DNA from: Methanosarcinaceae archaeon UBA470
GTDB lineage: Archaea > Halobacteriota > Methanosarcinia > Methanosarcinales > Methanosarcinaceae
Assembly: GCA_002508425.1 (NCBI GenBank)
Contig: DAKU01000107.1
Location: 1-15,002, forward strand
Reading direction: 5' to 3'
Length of the DNA stretch: 15,002 nt
Shown: positions 1 through 6,360 of the stretch, in pieces
How positions within the stretch are numbered: the first letter of the stretch is position 1
How the letters are laid out: the number at the start of each line of letters is the position of its first letter
Translations under genes and position numbers: made by a program
Notes under the pieces: generated by a model
Databases searched by the model: none
Told to the model about the DNA's origin: nothing
What the model saw: only the letters and a program-made list of their open reading frames with translations

Positions 1-404
1 CCAAATGCTTTCATCTGTGGGTCATCGGACTTTAACAGCATGTCAATTATAGGCTGGGCAAGCTCTCCCTGACAATCAAATGCACCAAGGATGTTTGCAC
101 CAACAGCAGCCTTCTCGTAGGAACCGGTCCATGAATGAATGGCCTCAAATCCTTCAGGAACAGCATGTGTCATGAAGATGGCAATTTTTTTGCCCTTAGT
201 ATTCGCTGATAAAAAACTCTTAACTACAGGCGGAATATCGAACTGAAGTATAGGGAACCCTATGAATGCAAGATCATATCCTCCAAGATCCTTGACCTCA
301 GAGATGGGTTTTATCTCCTTTTCCCCTTTAAGCTCACCATAAATGGCTTCAGCTACCTTCTTTGTCTGTCCTGTCTGACTCAAGTATGTAACAAGTGTTT
401 TCAT
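1..404 (-). CDS. Flavodoxin-fold protein (C-terminus beyond window edge)
   Basis: An open frame reads from ATG at 404 to the window edge (134 complete codons). The first strand and loop, MKTLVTYLSQTGQTKKVAEA, carry the flavodoxin FMN-phosphate loop (S/T-x-T-G-x-T; SQTGQT, residues 9-14). Further on are a hydrophobic strand with YDLAFIGFPI and a KKIAIFMTH strand followed by a W and GxY segment (residues 93-97), as in short flavodoxin-like proteins used as anaerobic electron carriers or reductase partners. A purine-rich GGGGAG ribosome site lies about 7 bases before the ATG, supporting this start. Binding of FMN and a soluble electron-transfer role are inferred from the family; the partner enzyme is not visible. 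It faces away from the rest of the window, so no operon partner can be named. Confidence 0.85.
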   Translation of the reverse strand, partial: MKTLVTYLSQTGQTKKVAEAIYGELKGEKEIKPISEVKDLGGYDLAFIGFPILQFDIPPVVKSFLSANTKGKKIAIFMTHAVPEGFEAIHSWTGSYEKAAVGANILGAFDCQGELAQPIIDMLLKSDDPQMKAF

Positions 405-451
405 GTAGTATCTCCCCATATTTTGATGGTAAATAAGTATCTTCTAGACAT

Positions 452-459
452 AGATATAC
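452..459 (-). promoter_or_regulatory. Candidate TATA box of the flavodoxin-fold gene
   Basis: On the minus strand this reads GTATATCT, about 50 bases before the ATG at 404. A start site about 25 bases downstream would leave a leader of roughly 25 nt containing the GGGGAG ribosome site. The assignment rests only on sequence and spacing. Confidence 0.3.
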
Positions 460-556
460 GTTGCGTAAAGTATACATTACTTGTATAGATGTTAGCAAAA
501 ATGGAAAGATACAATTTTTTAAAACATGCTCAATGTTAAAGTCAAGCCTTGACTAT

Positions 557-720
557 TCAGGCACTTGCAGCATCAACCTTTGTAATCTCACCAAGTACTC
601 TGGCCTGTTCCTCGTAAACTTCAATCACCCGTTCAATGGCTCCCTTGATAGTTCCAGGCAGCTTGTAGTGTGTCCACCTTTTTCTGGTATTTCAAGGATT
701 ATAGTATACTGCATAACCAT
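557..720 (-). pseudogene. HicB-like antitoxin relic (internal deletion and frameshift)
   Basis: The minus strand from ATG at 720 reads MVMQYTIILEIPEKGGHTTS then CLEL, which resembles the start of HicB-family antitoxins (xYTxIxExxExGG...C/LPxLPG). That frame then stops within about 8 codons. The next frame takes over at once with PGTIKGAIERVIEVYEEQAR and a short tail ending in TGA at 557-559, which resembles the conserved NIKxAIExxxE helix at the C-terminal end of HicB. The segment usually lying between them (around EGDTxEEAxxN) is missing. The simplest reading is a deletion at the CTGGAACTATC junction that removed coding sequence and shifted the frame. No HicA-like toxin frame is seen on either side. 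Recognition is from family pattern, not a search. Confidence 0.6.
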
Positions 721-755
721 TCAGAAGTGGTTTTGGTAGATTAAAATTCATTTGT

Positions 756-1009
756 GTAGTTGAGCAAGCACAGAACTCTAGCCCGACAAATGTATTTGTA
801 TTGAAATCATACAAGTGTTTAGATTATTTTTGTTTTCTAGGCATCTATTCTTACTTTTATCCAGTAAGTATAAAAATACATAATTTCTCTTGTTAAGACT
901 CTAGGATTCGACAGAAGGATATCAATATATTTTAGTATACTCTATTTTTATATTAGCGTATTAATTATATATCATGTATTACATAAAATATGTAATTGAG
1001 CAATCACAG
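756..1009. repeat. Imperfect 18-bp direct repeat pair in gene-free AT-rich DNA
   Basis: GTAGTTGAGCAAGCACAG at 756-773 recurs as GTAATTGAGCAATCACAG at 992-1009 (16 of 18 identical). Looser similarity continues for about 10 bases. The copies flank AT-rich DNA in which no convincing reading frame is seen. The rest of 721-1050 shows nothing else that can be supported. The function is unknown; the repeats could be regulatory or the eroded edges of an inserted segment. Confidence 0.5.
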
Positions 1010-1042
1010 TAAATCTCAAGTTCACATTCATGGTAATAATTG

Positions 1043-1103
1043 CTTATTAAAAGGTACATAAAAAGGTTCATTCGAATACATGGGTTCTTTTTTACAGAAG
1101 GTG
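1043..1103 (+). promoter_or_regulatory. Promoter and ribosome site of the histidine kinase gene
   Basis: Two A/T-rich TATA-like elements are present, TTATTAAAAGG (about 1043-1053) and ACATAAAAAGG (about 1057-1067). The second places a transcription start near 1087-1090. AAGGTG at 1098-1103 is a plausible ribosome site 4 bases before the ATG at 1108. Which TATA element is used cannot be settled by eye. Confidence 0.4.
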
Positions 1104-1107
1104 TTGC

Positions 1108-3576
1108 ATGGATGCTGAAATGGTAATAGCCCTCATAGATAATGCAGCTTTACTTCTTGCTTTAGGTGTAGCGTATGATATTCTTTTTTCTAACACAAAC
1201 ATAAATACGCGCCTAAAAAGTATAATTTTTGGTATAATCACTGGCCTTATTGGCATTGCTTTAATGCTAAATCCATGGGAGCTTTCCTTTGGACTATTCT
1301 TCGATACTCGCTCTATTTTATTAAGTATAACAGGCCTATTCTTTGGATTTATTCCCGCAGTCATCGGAGCACTCATTATCGGTGCTTACCGCCTCTATCT
1401 GGGAGGTATTGGAGCAGTAATGGGTATTTCTGTAATTACAGGTTGTGTAATAATAGGACTATTGTGGAGAAAATACCATAATAGATTACAAAAAATCTTG
1501 GGGAAATTTGATTTATTCATTTTTGGTATTTTGGTTCACGTTTTTATGCTTACATGTACGTTGCTTCTTCCTTGGCCATTTGCCTTTGAAGTTATAAAAT
1601 ACGTAAGTTTACCAGTAATGTTGATTTATCCGATTGGAACTGTGTTACTGGGGAGTATTCTGAATAATCAGTTGTCCCGCAAAAGAACTCAGGACAAACT
1701 GAAAGAGAACGAAGAAAAGCTTCAAAACTTCATAGATAATGTCCCATTTGGCATGTTCCGCATAAATTCCGAAAGGAAAGTAATTCAAACTAATCCGGAA
1801 ATGGCCCAGATTTTAGGCCTGAATACTTCTGATCAAGTCATCAGTTACATGGAGAATATAGAGGAACAATTATATGTTGACCAAAAACACAGTGAAAAAA
1901 TAGTAACCCAAATTGAAAATAAGGGATATGTTAAACACTTTGAATTTGAGGCTTTGCGTTCAGATGGAAAGCACATTTGGCTATTAATGAACGCAAGAAA
2001 GAACTGTCAATTGAAAGGAGAATCATTTACAATTGATGGCTTTGTCCATGATATCACTGAACGCAAAGTGGCAGAAGAAAAACTTAAACAAACTGAACAG
2101 AAGTATCGGCAGGCATACAATCTATTGCAGGGAGTACTTGAAAGCCCGAAAGATGTTGTTATATTCGCTCTTGACAAAGAATATCGATATCTTGCATTCA
2201 ACAAAAATCATCGGGTAACTATGGAACAGATATGGGGTGTCAAGATTGAAGTTGGCATTAGCATGCTTAGTTACATCACATATCCTGCTGACAGGGAAAA
2301 AGCAAAAATGAACTTTGATCGGGTACTTGCTGGCGAAGAATTCACCCTTGTTGAAGAATATGGTGATTCTTCACTCAACAGGCTATGGTATTCCAATACT
2401 TATAGTCCTCTGAAAGATGATGATAAAAATATAATAGGTCTTACTCTTGTCTTAATGGATATCACAGATCGTAAAAAAGCTGAGATAAGAATTGCCGAAG
2501 AAGCAGCAAGAAGGCGTATCCTGATAGAACAGTCACTGGATGGAATAGTTGTTCTTGACCAGAATGGCAAGGTTTATGAGGTGAACCAAAAATTTGCAGA
2601 TATGCTTGGCTACTCTCGGGAAGAAGCACTTCAGTTACACATTTGGGACTGGGATACCCAATGGACTCGTGAAGAATTGATTGAAATGATAAAGAATGTT
2701 GATGAATCAGGTAATCATTTCGAAACCTATCACCGTCTTAAGGATGGTACTACTATTAACGTTGAAATAAGTTCAAATGGAGCCTTTTTCGGAGAACACA
2801 AGCTAATATTTTGTGTATGTAGAGACATTACCGAAAGAAAGCTAGCTGAAGATATGTTGCTGAGTGCTAAACTGACTGCCGAAGATGCAAGTAGGAGCAA
2901 GGGTGAGTTCCTGGCTACTATGAGCCATGAGCTGCGTACTCCTCTTAATTCTATTATAGGTTTTTCTGATATTATGCTAAGTGGAACTGTAGGTGACCTC
3001 AATGAAAAACAGGCAAAATACATTAATCACATTTCAACAGGCGGCAAACATCTCCTTGAACTCATTAATGACATTCTAGACTTTTCGAAAATAGAAGCAG
3101 GCAAAATGGAAATTTATTATGAATCCTTCTCCGTTTCTGATGTAATTGAGGAGGTAACGATGTTAATAGCTCCTCTGGCACTCAAGAAAAATATTGATCT
3201 GAATATCCAAGTAGAACCGCAGCTTGGAAGCATCAATGCAGATAAAATCAAATTCAAACAGATCCTCTACAATCTTGCGAGCAATGCCATTAAATTCACG
3301 CCTGAAAAAGGATATGTAGGCATCACTGCAAATCTTATTGATGATATGCTTGAGATCAGTGTGACAGATAACGGTATAGGCATAGCAACAAAGGATTTGT
3401 GCAGGCTATTCCAACCATTTCAACAGCTGAACTCATACATGACACGCGAACACGAGGGAACAGGACTTGGCCTCATTCTTGTCAAGAAATATGTTGAGAT
3501 GCACGGTGGCAATGTATGGGTTGAAAGTGAGGTCGGAAAAGGAAGTATTTTCATTTTTACTATTCCGTATTGTTGA
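1108..3576 (+). CDS. Membrane sensor histidine kinase: 5TMR-LYT, three PAS domains, HisKA-HATPase
   Basis: Residues 1-185 hold about five to six hydrophobic helices. Around residues 66-100 they show the DTRSI...GLFFG...GAYRLYLGG pattern of the LytS-type 5TMR-LYT receptor domain. Three PAS domains follow at about 200-320, 333-455 and 462-583, each ending in a D-I-T-E/D-R-K PAC-like signature. HisKA contains SHELRTPLN with phospho-acceptor H607. HATPase_c shows the N box (NLASNAIKF, N722/N726), G1 box DNGIGI (754-759), the F-box-like LFQPF and G2 box GTGLGL (784-789). It should autophosphorylate at the membrane in response to an unknown signal and pass the phosphate to a response regulator. There is no receiver domain in the protein and no regulator nearby, so it is an orphan kinase. 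The start at 1108 has an AAGGTG ribosome site. The neighbouring cupin has its own promoter and is probably not co-transcribed. Confidence 0.95.
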   Translation: MDAEMVIALIDNAALLLALGVAYDILFSNTNINTRLKSIIFGIITGLIGIALMLNPWELSFGLFFDTRSILLSITGLFFGFIPAVIGALIIGAYRLYLGGIGAVMGISVITGCVIIGLLWRKYHNRLQKILGKFDLFIFGILVHVFMLTCTLLLPWPFAFEVIKYVSLPVMLIYPIGTVLLGSILNNQLSRKRTQDKLKENEEKLQNFIDNVPFGMFRINSERKVIQTNPEMAQILGLNTSDQVISYMENIEEQLYVDQKHSEKIVTQIENKGYVKHFEFEALRSDGKHIWLLMNARKNCQLKGESFTIDGFVHDITERKVAEEKLKQTEQKYRQAYNLLQGVLESPKDVVIFALDKEYRYLAFNKNHRVTMEQIWGVKIEVGISMLSYITYPADREKAKMNFDRVLAGEEFTLVEEYGDSSLNRLWYSNTYSPLKDDDKNIIGLTLVLMDITDRKKAEIRIAEEAARRRILIEQSLDGIVVLDQNGKVYEVNQKFADMLGYSREEALQLHIWDWDTQWTREELIEMIKNVDESGNHFETYHRLKDGTTINVEISSNGAFFGEHKLIFCVCRDITERKLAEDMLLSAKLTAEDASRSKGEFLATMSHELRTPLNSIIGFSDIMLSGTVGDLNEKQAKYINHISTGGKHLLELINDILDFSKIEAGKMEIYYESFSVSDVIEEVTMLIAPLALKKNIDLNIQVEPQLGSINADKIKFKQILYNLASNAIKFTPEKGYVGITANLIDDMLEISVTDNGIGIATKDLCRLFQPFQQLNSYMTREHEGTGLGLILVKKYVEMHGGNVWVESEVGKGSIFIFTIPYC

Positions 3577-3663
3577 CTGTTGGCAGGAGAATTACAAATA
3601 GAGAGAATAATCTGCTTTATTTGGTTTAATTATTTATTTTAAAATCAATATTACTGCTAATGA

Positions 3664-3672
3664 TTTTATATG
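3664..3672 (+). promoter_or_regulatory. TATA box of the cupin gene; leaderless start likely
   Basis: TTTTATATG is centred about 27 bases before the ATG at 3695, the distance expected between an archaeal TATA box and its transcription start. No ribosome site is visible in front of the ATG (CCCTTATTAATGGT), so the mRNA is probably leaderless. Confidence 0.55.
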
Positions 3673-3694
3673 CAATTAAGCCCTTATTAATGGT

Positions 3695-4093
3695 ATGAAA
3701 GGATTTTGCATAGATATAGAAGATGCCACTTTGGAGAATGGCAATTTCCGTAAAGTTCTCTACACTTCAAAGCACAGCCAACTGGTACTTATGAGCCTCA
3801 AGCCCTTGGAAGATATAGGGATGGAAGTCCATGAGGAAAATGACCAGTTCTTCCGTTTTGAGAGTGGACAGGGCAAATGCATAATTGATGGCAACGAGTA
3901 CGAACTCAAGGACGGGGTTGCAGTGGTAGTGCCAGCAGGTGCACAGCACAACGTCATCAATACTTCAAAAACCGAGGACCTGAAACTTTACACCATCTAT
4001 TCTCCGGCTCACCACAAGGATGGAATTGTACGCGCCACGAAGAAAGAGGCTGAAGCTAACGAAGCTGATTTTGATGGAAAGACTACAGAGTAA
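3695..4093 (+). CDS. Small single-domain cupin protein
   Basis: The 132-residue product is one conserved beta-barrel cupin domain plus a short acidic tail. Cupin motif 1 is IGMEVHEENDQFFRFESGQG (residues 41-60): it keeps H46 but has E48 where the second histidine of the classic HxH is usual, and Q51 near the usual glutamate position. Motif 2 is VVVPAGAQHNVIN (77-89) with H85. At least one metal ligand of the textbook set is therefore altered, although this variant is common among small stand-alone cupins. It is likely a soluble, possibly metal-binding protein. Its substrate cannot be inferred, and the flanking kinase and tRNA genes give no clue. Confidence 0.85.
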   Translation: MKGFCIDIEDATLENGNFRKVLYTSKHSQLVLMSLKPLEDIGMEVHEENDQFFRFESGQGKCIIDGNEYELKDGVAVVVPAGAQHNVINTSKTEDLKLYTIYSPAHHKDGIVRATKKEAEANEADFDGKTTE

Positions 4094-4154
4094 GATCATA
4101 ACAAGCAACTTGAATTGATCTTTACTGACAGAAGTGGACAAAGTTAAACGAATA

Positions 4155-4178
4155 AATTGAGTCTATTCTGACTCAATT
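4155..4178 (+). terminator. Perfect 8-bp hairpin after the cupin gene
   Basis: AATTGAGT (4155-4162) and ACTCAATT (4171-4178) form a perfect stem around an 8-base loop, 61 bases after the cupin stop. No strong T-run follows, so a role in ending the cupin transcript is only a suggestion. Confidence 0.35.
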
Positions 4179-4414
4179 ATTATTCAGGAGCAGGGAAATA
4201 TTTCTTTTCTCATATCCCTGTCCCTATTATTGCCGATATTGGACCTAAGGGAAACAATAAAATGGTCATCCTTGAAGTTAGACTGTCACAAGGATAAATG
4301 GGATTTATGGTCCTTTGATCTTGACTACCTATTACATTAATTATAGTAGATGTTCTAAGATAGAATCTAAAAAGTGATTTGAAACTGTTCAATAGCCTTC
4401 GATAATTCCATTAT
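4179..4414. other. Gene-free stretch between cupin and tRNA-Asp
   Basis: No reading frame here has a recognisable product; the longest, about 60 codons on the minus strand, has no family resemblance. A weak 6-bp inverted repeat (CAGGGA at 4191-4196, TCCCTG at 4215-4220) is the only structure noticed. Confidence 0.5.
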
Positions 4415-4456
4415 AAAAATCCCAAAAACAGAAATTTATTCCCCGGAAAACCGGGG
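4415..4456 (-). terminator. Hairpin plus T-runs downstream of tRNA-Asp
   Basis: On the minus strand, CCCCGG-TTTT-CCGGGG (4441-4456) forms a strong stem 12 bases after the tRNA-Asp 3' end. Two runs of five T follow (4424-4428 and 4415-4419). This is a good candidate for the end of the tRNA transcript. Confidence 0.55.
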
Positions 4457-4468
4457 ACTTTATTAAAA

Positions 4469-4541
4469 CGCCCGAACCGGGATTCGAACCCGGGTCGAAG
4501 CCTCGACAGGGCTTCATGATAGGCCACTACACTATTCGGAC
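4469..4541 (-). tRNA. tRNA-Asp (GTC)
   Basis: The 73-nt minus-strand sequence folds as a complete cloverleaf. The acceptor arm is GTCCGAA with TTCGGGC (one T-G pair), the anticodon stem AAGCC/GGCTT encloses loop CTGTCGA with anticodon GTC, and the T arm is CCGGG-TTCGAAT-CCCGG. The discriminator is G, as expected for Asp. CCA is not encoded. It lies downstream of tRNA-Tyr on the same strand. Confidence 0.95.
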
Positions 4542-4556
4542 GCTGCGATTGCGAGC

Positions 4557-4585
4557 ACCTCTATAAAGAGGTTTTTACATTTAAA
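4557..4585 (-). promoter_or_regulatory. Candidate tRNA-Asp promoter and spacer hairpin
   Basis: TTTAAATG (minus strand, 4578-4585) is a TATA-like box centred about 41 bases before mature tRNA-Asp, which would give a pre-tRNA leader of roughly 16 nt. A 6-bp perfect hairpin (ACCTCT-TTAT-AGAGGT, 4557-4572) sits between them. Co-transcription with tRNA-Tyr is an alternative. Confidence 0.35.
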
Positions 4586-4603
4586 CCTTTCGTTGGAATT
4601 AGG

Positions 4604-4714
4604 TCCCGCCTCCCAGACTCGAACCGGGGGCATCGCGGTGCCTGCGCGGTAATGTGTGACTTACGTCACATGACCATACTACAGCCGCGCACTCTACCAC
4701 TGAGTTAAGGCGGG
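4604..4714 (-). tRNA. tRNA-Tyr (GTA) with a 39-nt archaeal intron
   Basis: Exons form a class I tRNA of 72 nt: acceptor CCCGCCT/AGGCGGG with the archaeal-eukaryal Tyr identity pair C1-G72 and discriminator A, D arm ACTC/GAGT, anticodon stem CGCGG/CCGCG with loop C-T-GTA-G-A, variable loop ATGCC, and T arm CCCGG-TTCGAGT-CTGGG (one G-T pair). The intron is 4640-4678, at the canonical position 37/38. The splice sites can form a bulge-helix-bulge: CTGT (32-35) pairs with intron GCAG (last pair G-T), leaving 3-nt bulges AG^T and GC^A cut after the second base. The intron also carries a 6-bp hairpin with GTAA loop (TGTGAC/GTCACA). CCA is not encoded. Removal by the tRNA splicing endonuclease is inferred. 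Confidence 0.9.
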
Positions 4715-4722
4715 ACAACGCG

Positions 4723-4743
4723 ATTAATTTTAGAGGATATGCC
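4723..4743 (-). promoter_or_regulatory. A/T-rich element upstream of tRNA-Tyr
   Basis: The minus strand reads GGCATATCCTCTAAAATTAAT just before tRNA-Tyr. CTAAAATT looks most like a TATA box but lies close to the gene, while CATATCC has better spacing and a poorer sequence. The tRNA promoter should lie here, but the exact box is not certain. Confidence 0.25.
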
Positions 4744-4823
4744 TCACGAGTATCACACTGATACGCATCATACTACTTAGCCTTTTCGGAAAAATCAGAT
4801 ATGAGCGTTTTTTAAAACGGAGA

Positions 4824-4853
4824 GAAAGAAGGAGTAAGTTCTCCTTTCTTTTC
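4824..4853 (-). terminator. Hairpin after the S-adenosylmethionine synthetase gene
   Basis: AAGGAG (4829-4834) and CTCCTT (4841-4846) form a stem around a 6-base loop. The stem extends outward past one bulged T through GAAAG/CTTTT. It begins about 10 bases after the stop codon on the minus strand and is followed by pyrimidine-rich sequence with TTTT, consistent with a transcription end. Confidence 0.45.
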
Positions 4854-4863
4854 AAAAAGGACA

Positions 4864-6060
4864 TCAGAATGTGTCCAATTCTCCCTTTACTATCATCTTA
4901 GTGATGTCTGCCACATTAGCGAGGCTTTCATCAATGATGGCGTTAGCTTCGGACTGGATAGACGCGAAGTGAGCTCCCTTCTTCGGAATGATCTGGGCGC
5001 TTGCCACCAATGGCTGGTCTATGGGCTGTCCGATCTGAGAAAGTATCCTTATGTACACATCCTCAACATCAGGGACTTCCTTAACTATCTGCCTTGCCAT
5101 CCTTGTGGAAAGCAGATTGTAAAGCTTACCAATGTGGTTGATAGGGTTCTTACCGCTTGTCGCTTCCATGCTCATTGGCCTGTTCGGAGTGATAAGACCA
5201 TTGCAACGGTTACCTCTTCCCACAGAACCATCATCACCCATTTCCGCAGAAGTACCAGTGACAGTCAGGAATACAGATCCATTCTCCAGGTTATCTGCAG
5301 TATTAACATAGGTATTGACCTTCCTGTCAGTGAACTTCAATGCCTGGTCATGGACATAGTTATTGATATCCTGCTTGATGCTGATATAGCTGTCCAGATC
5401 ATCAATATGCCTGCCTACCATGGCACAGCCTACAGTGATAGTGATCTCATCACCATCTCTCATACCCATGACCTTGATATCCGTGCCTATGCCCGGGATC
5501 TTCTTTTTAAGGTCATTTATGAGCTGCCTCTCAGTATTATAGACAATGTTCTCAAGTTCAGAGAAAGGTGCATGCCCAACACCAAAGGAAGTGTCATTTG
5601 CAAAAGGCACTCTGTCCTTCCTGAACACATCCCTCAGGTCTGAAGAGCCAGTACCAAGTTTACAGTCAACGATGATGTCTCGTTCAAGGTCCATATCCAC
5701 AATGTGTTTCCTCAGATACTGCCTGGCAGCTGAAACCGCCACAGCATCAGTTGGTATTTCCACACCTTCGAATTCTTTTGTAGCCCTGCCCACAAGTAAT
5801 GTGTATATGGGCTGTATGACCTCTCCGCCACCGAACGCGGGGCAAGAACGACCTGCAACAATCTGTGTTTCATCAGTATTGTGGTGCAGCACAACTCCGC
5901 ATTTTTTAATGTACTCAGCACATAATGCGCAGCTCACTGATTCAGAGAGACCATCGGAAATGCTGTCAGGGTGTCCTATACCCTTTCTCTCAACAAGTTC
6001 GATCTGCTGTCTGTTGACAGGAGTCTCTGTCAAAGGTTCGACCTTGATGTTCCTGATCAT
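4864..6060 (-). CDS. mat: Archaeal-type methionine adenosyltransferase (S-adenosylmethionine synthetase)
   Basis: Makes S-adenosylmethionine from methionine and ATP in the cytoplasm, feeding methylation and radical SAM enzymes. The 398-residue product matches the usual length (about 400) and pattern of the archaeal AdoMet synthetase family (PF01941), which is distant from bacterial MetK. Features seen: the N-terminal ERKGIGHPD motif (GHPD at 29-32), HHNTDE in the next strand, the acidic DGDEITIT segment, and the long conserved DDGSVGRGNRCNG...PNRPMSMEATSGKNP...HIGKLYN block characteristic of the archaeal enzyme. ATG at 6060 is preceded by GAGG at a normal spacing. It is transcribed alone, divergent from hisG; the two tRNAs lie downstream on the same strand after a hairpin. 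Confidence 0.97.
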   Translation of the reverse strand: MIRNIKVEPLTETPVNRQQIELVERKGIGHPDSISDGLSESVSCALCAEYIKKCGVVLHHNTDETQIVAGRSCPAFGGGEVIQPIYTLLVGRATKEFEGVEIPTDAVAVSAARQYLRKHIVDMDLERDIIVDCKLGTGSSDLRDVFRKDRVPFANDTSFGVGHAPFSELENIVYNTERQLINDLKKKIPGIGTDIKVMGMRDGDEITITVGCAMVGRHIDDLDSYISIKQDINNYVHDQALKFTDRKVNTYVNTADNLENGSVFLTVTGTSAEMGDDGSVGRGNRCNGLITPNRPMSMEATSGKNPINHIGKLYNLLSTRMARQIVKEVPDVEDVYIRILSQIGQPIDQPLVASAQIIPKKGAHFASIQSEANAIIDESLANVADITKMIVKGELDTF

Positions 6061-6099
6061 TGTAATCCTCTTTAAGTAAACAAATTCTGTTATTAATGT

Positions 6100-6109
6100 A
6101 TTTTTATAT
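6100..6109 (-). promoter_or_regulatory. TATA box of the S-adenosylmethionine synthetase gene
   Basis: The minus strand reads ATATAAAAAT 40-50 bases before the ATG at 6060. A start site about 25 bases downstream would give a leader of roughly 20 nt containing the GAGG ribosome site. Confidence 0.5.
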
Positions 6110-6119
6110 TTCTAAGGGA

Positions 6120-6137
6120 ATTAGTATAATAACTAAT
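6120..6137. repeat. 6-bp inverted repeat just upstream of the mat TATA box
   Basis: ATTAGT (6120-6125) and ACTAAT (6132-6137) are separated by 6 bases. The element lies where factor B or an activator would contact the mat promoter. An operator role is speculation. Confidence 0.35.
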
Positions 6138-6141
6138 GCAT

Positions 6142-6194
6142 AGTCATATTTAAGGCTAACCACAACCGTCATTACCAGTAGTAATAATATGACT
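6142..6194. repeat. Nested inverted repeats in the mat-hisG divergent region
   Basis: AGTCATATT (6142-6150) and AATATGACT (6186-6194) are a perfect 9-bp inverted repeat. Inside it ATTAC (6171-6175) and GTAAT (6181-6185) form a second, 5-bp one. The element sits between two divergent promoters, so it could be a regulator binding site. It is upstream of both probable transcription starts, which argues against a riboswitch. Confidence 0.5.
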
Positions 6195-6252
6195 GCAAAG
6201 AAGTGGCACAAAAAATCACAAAAGTAAGCAGGACAATGACAAAACTTCGTTC

Positions 6253-6301
6253 ACTTATACAAGACAACTTATACTATAGTGAGTATATGAAGCCTTATAT
6301 G
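6253..6301 (+). promoter_or_regulatory. Probable hisG promoter region with short repeats
   Basis: Several TATA-like elements occur (CTTATACTATAG about 6268-6279, GTATATGAA about 6283-6291, TTATATG 6295-6301) and the true one cannot be chosen by eye. ACTTATAC is repeated directly at 6253-6260 and 6267-6274, and ATACT/AGTAT form a 5-bp inverted repeat at 6271-6286. These are possible operator sites for histidine control. Confidence 0.3.
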
Positions 6302-6360
6302 TCAGGAAAGTATTCCTCAGGTCAGTAAGAACCAGGAGAATGCACCCGGAAGTAAGAAAA

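Noticed and set aside
461..739. 92-codon plus-strand open frame
   Set aside because: It lies over the HicB-like relic on the opposite strand, has no ribosome site and matches no known pattern.
4210..4392. 60-codon minus-strand open frame between the cupin and the tRNAs
   Set aside because: It is short, with no ribosome site or TATA box at a useful distance and no recognisable family.
4604..4714. Class II (long variable arm) reading of the second tRNA
   Set aside because: Splicing at the first ACCGCG would give a variable region of about 16 nt, but C1-G72, discriminator A and anticodon GTA indicate tRNA-Tyr, which has a short variable loop; the 39-nt intron model gives one.
4969..6079. Long plus-strand frames opposite the S-adenosylmethionine synthetase gene
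   Set aside because: They are antisense shadows of a strongly conserved gene, without start signals.
6142..6194. Possible S-adenosylmethionine riboswitch ahead of mat
   Set aside because: The structure lies upstream of the mat TATA box, so it is probably not in the transcript, and no known SAM-riboswitch core is seen.
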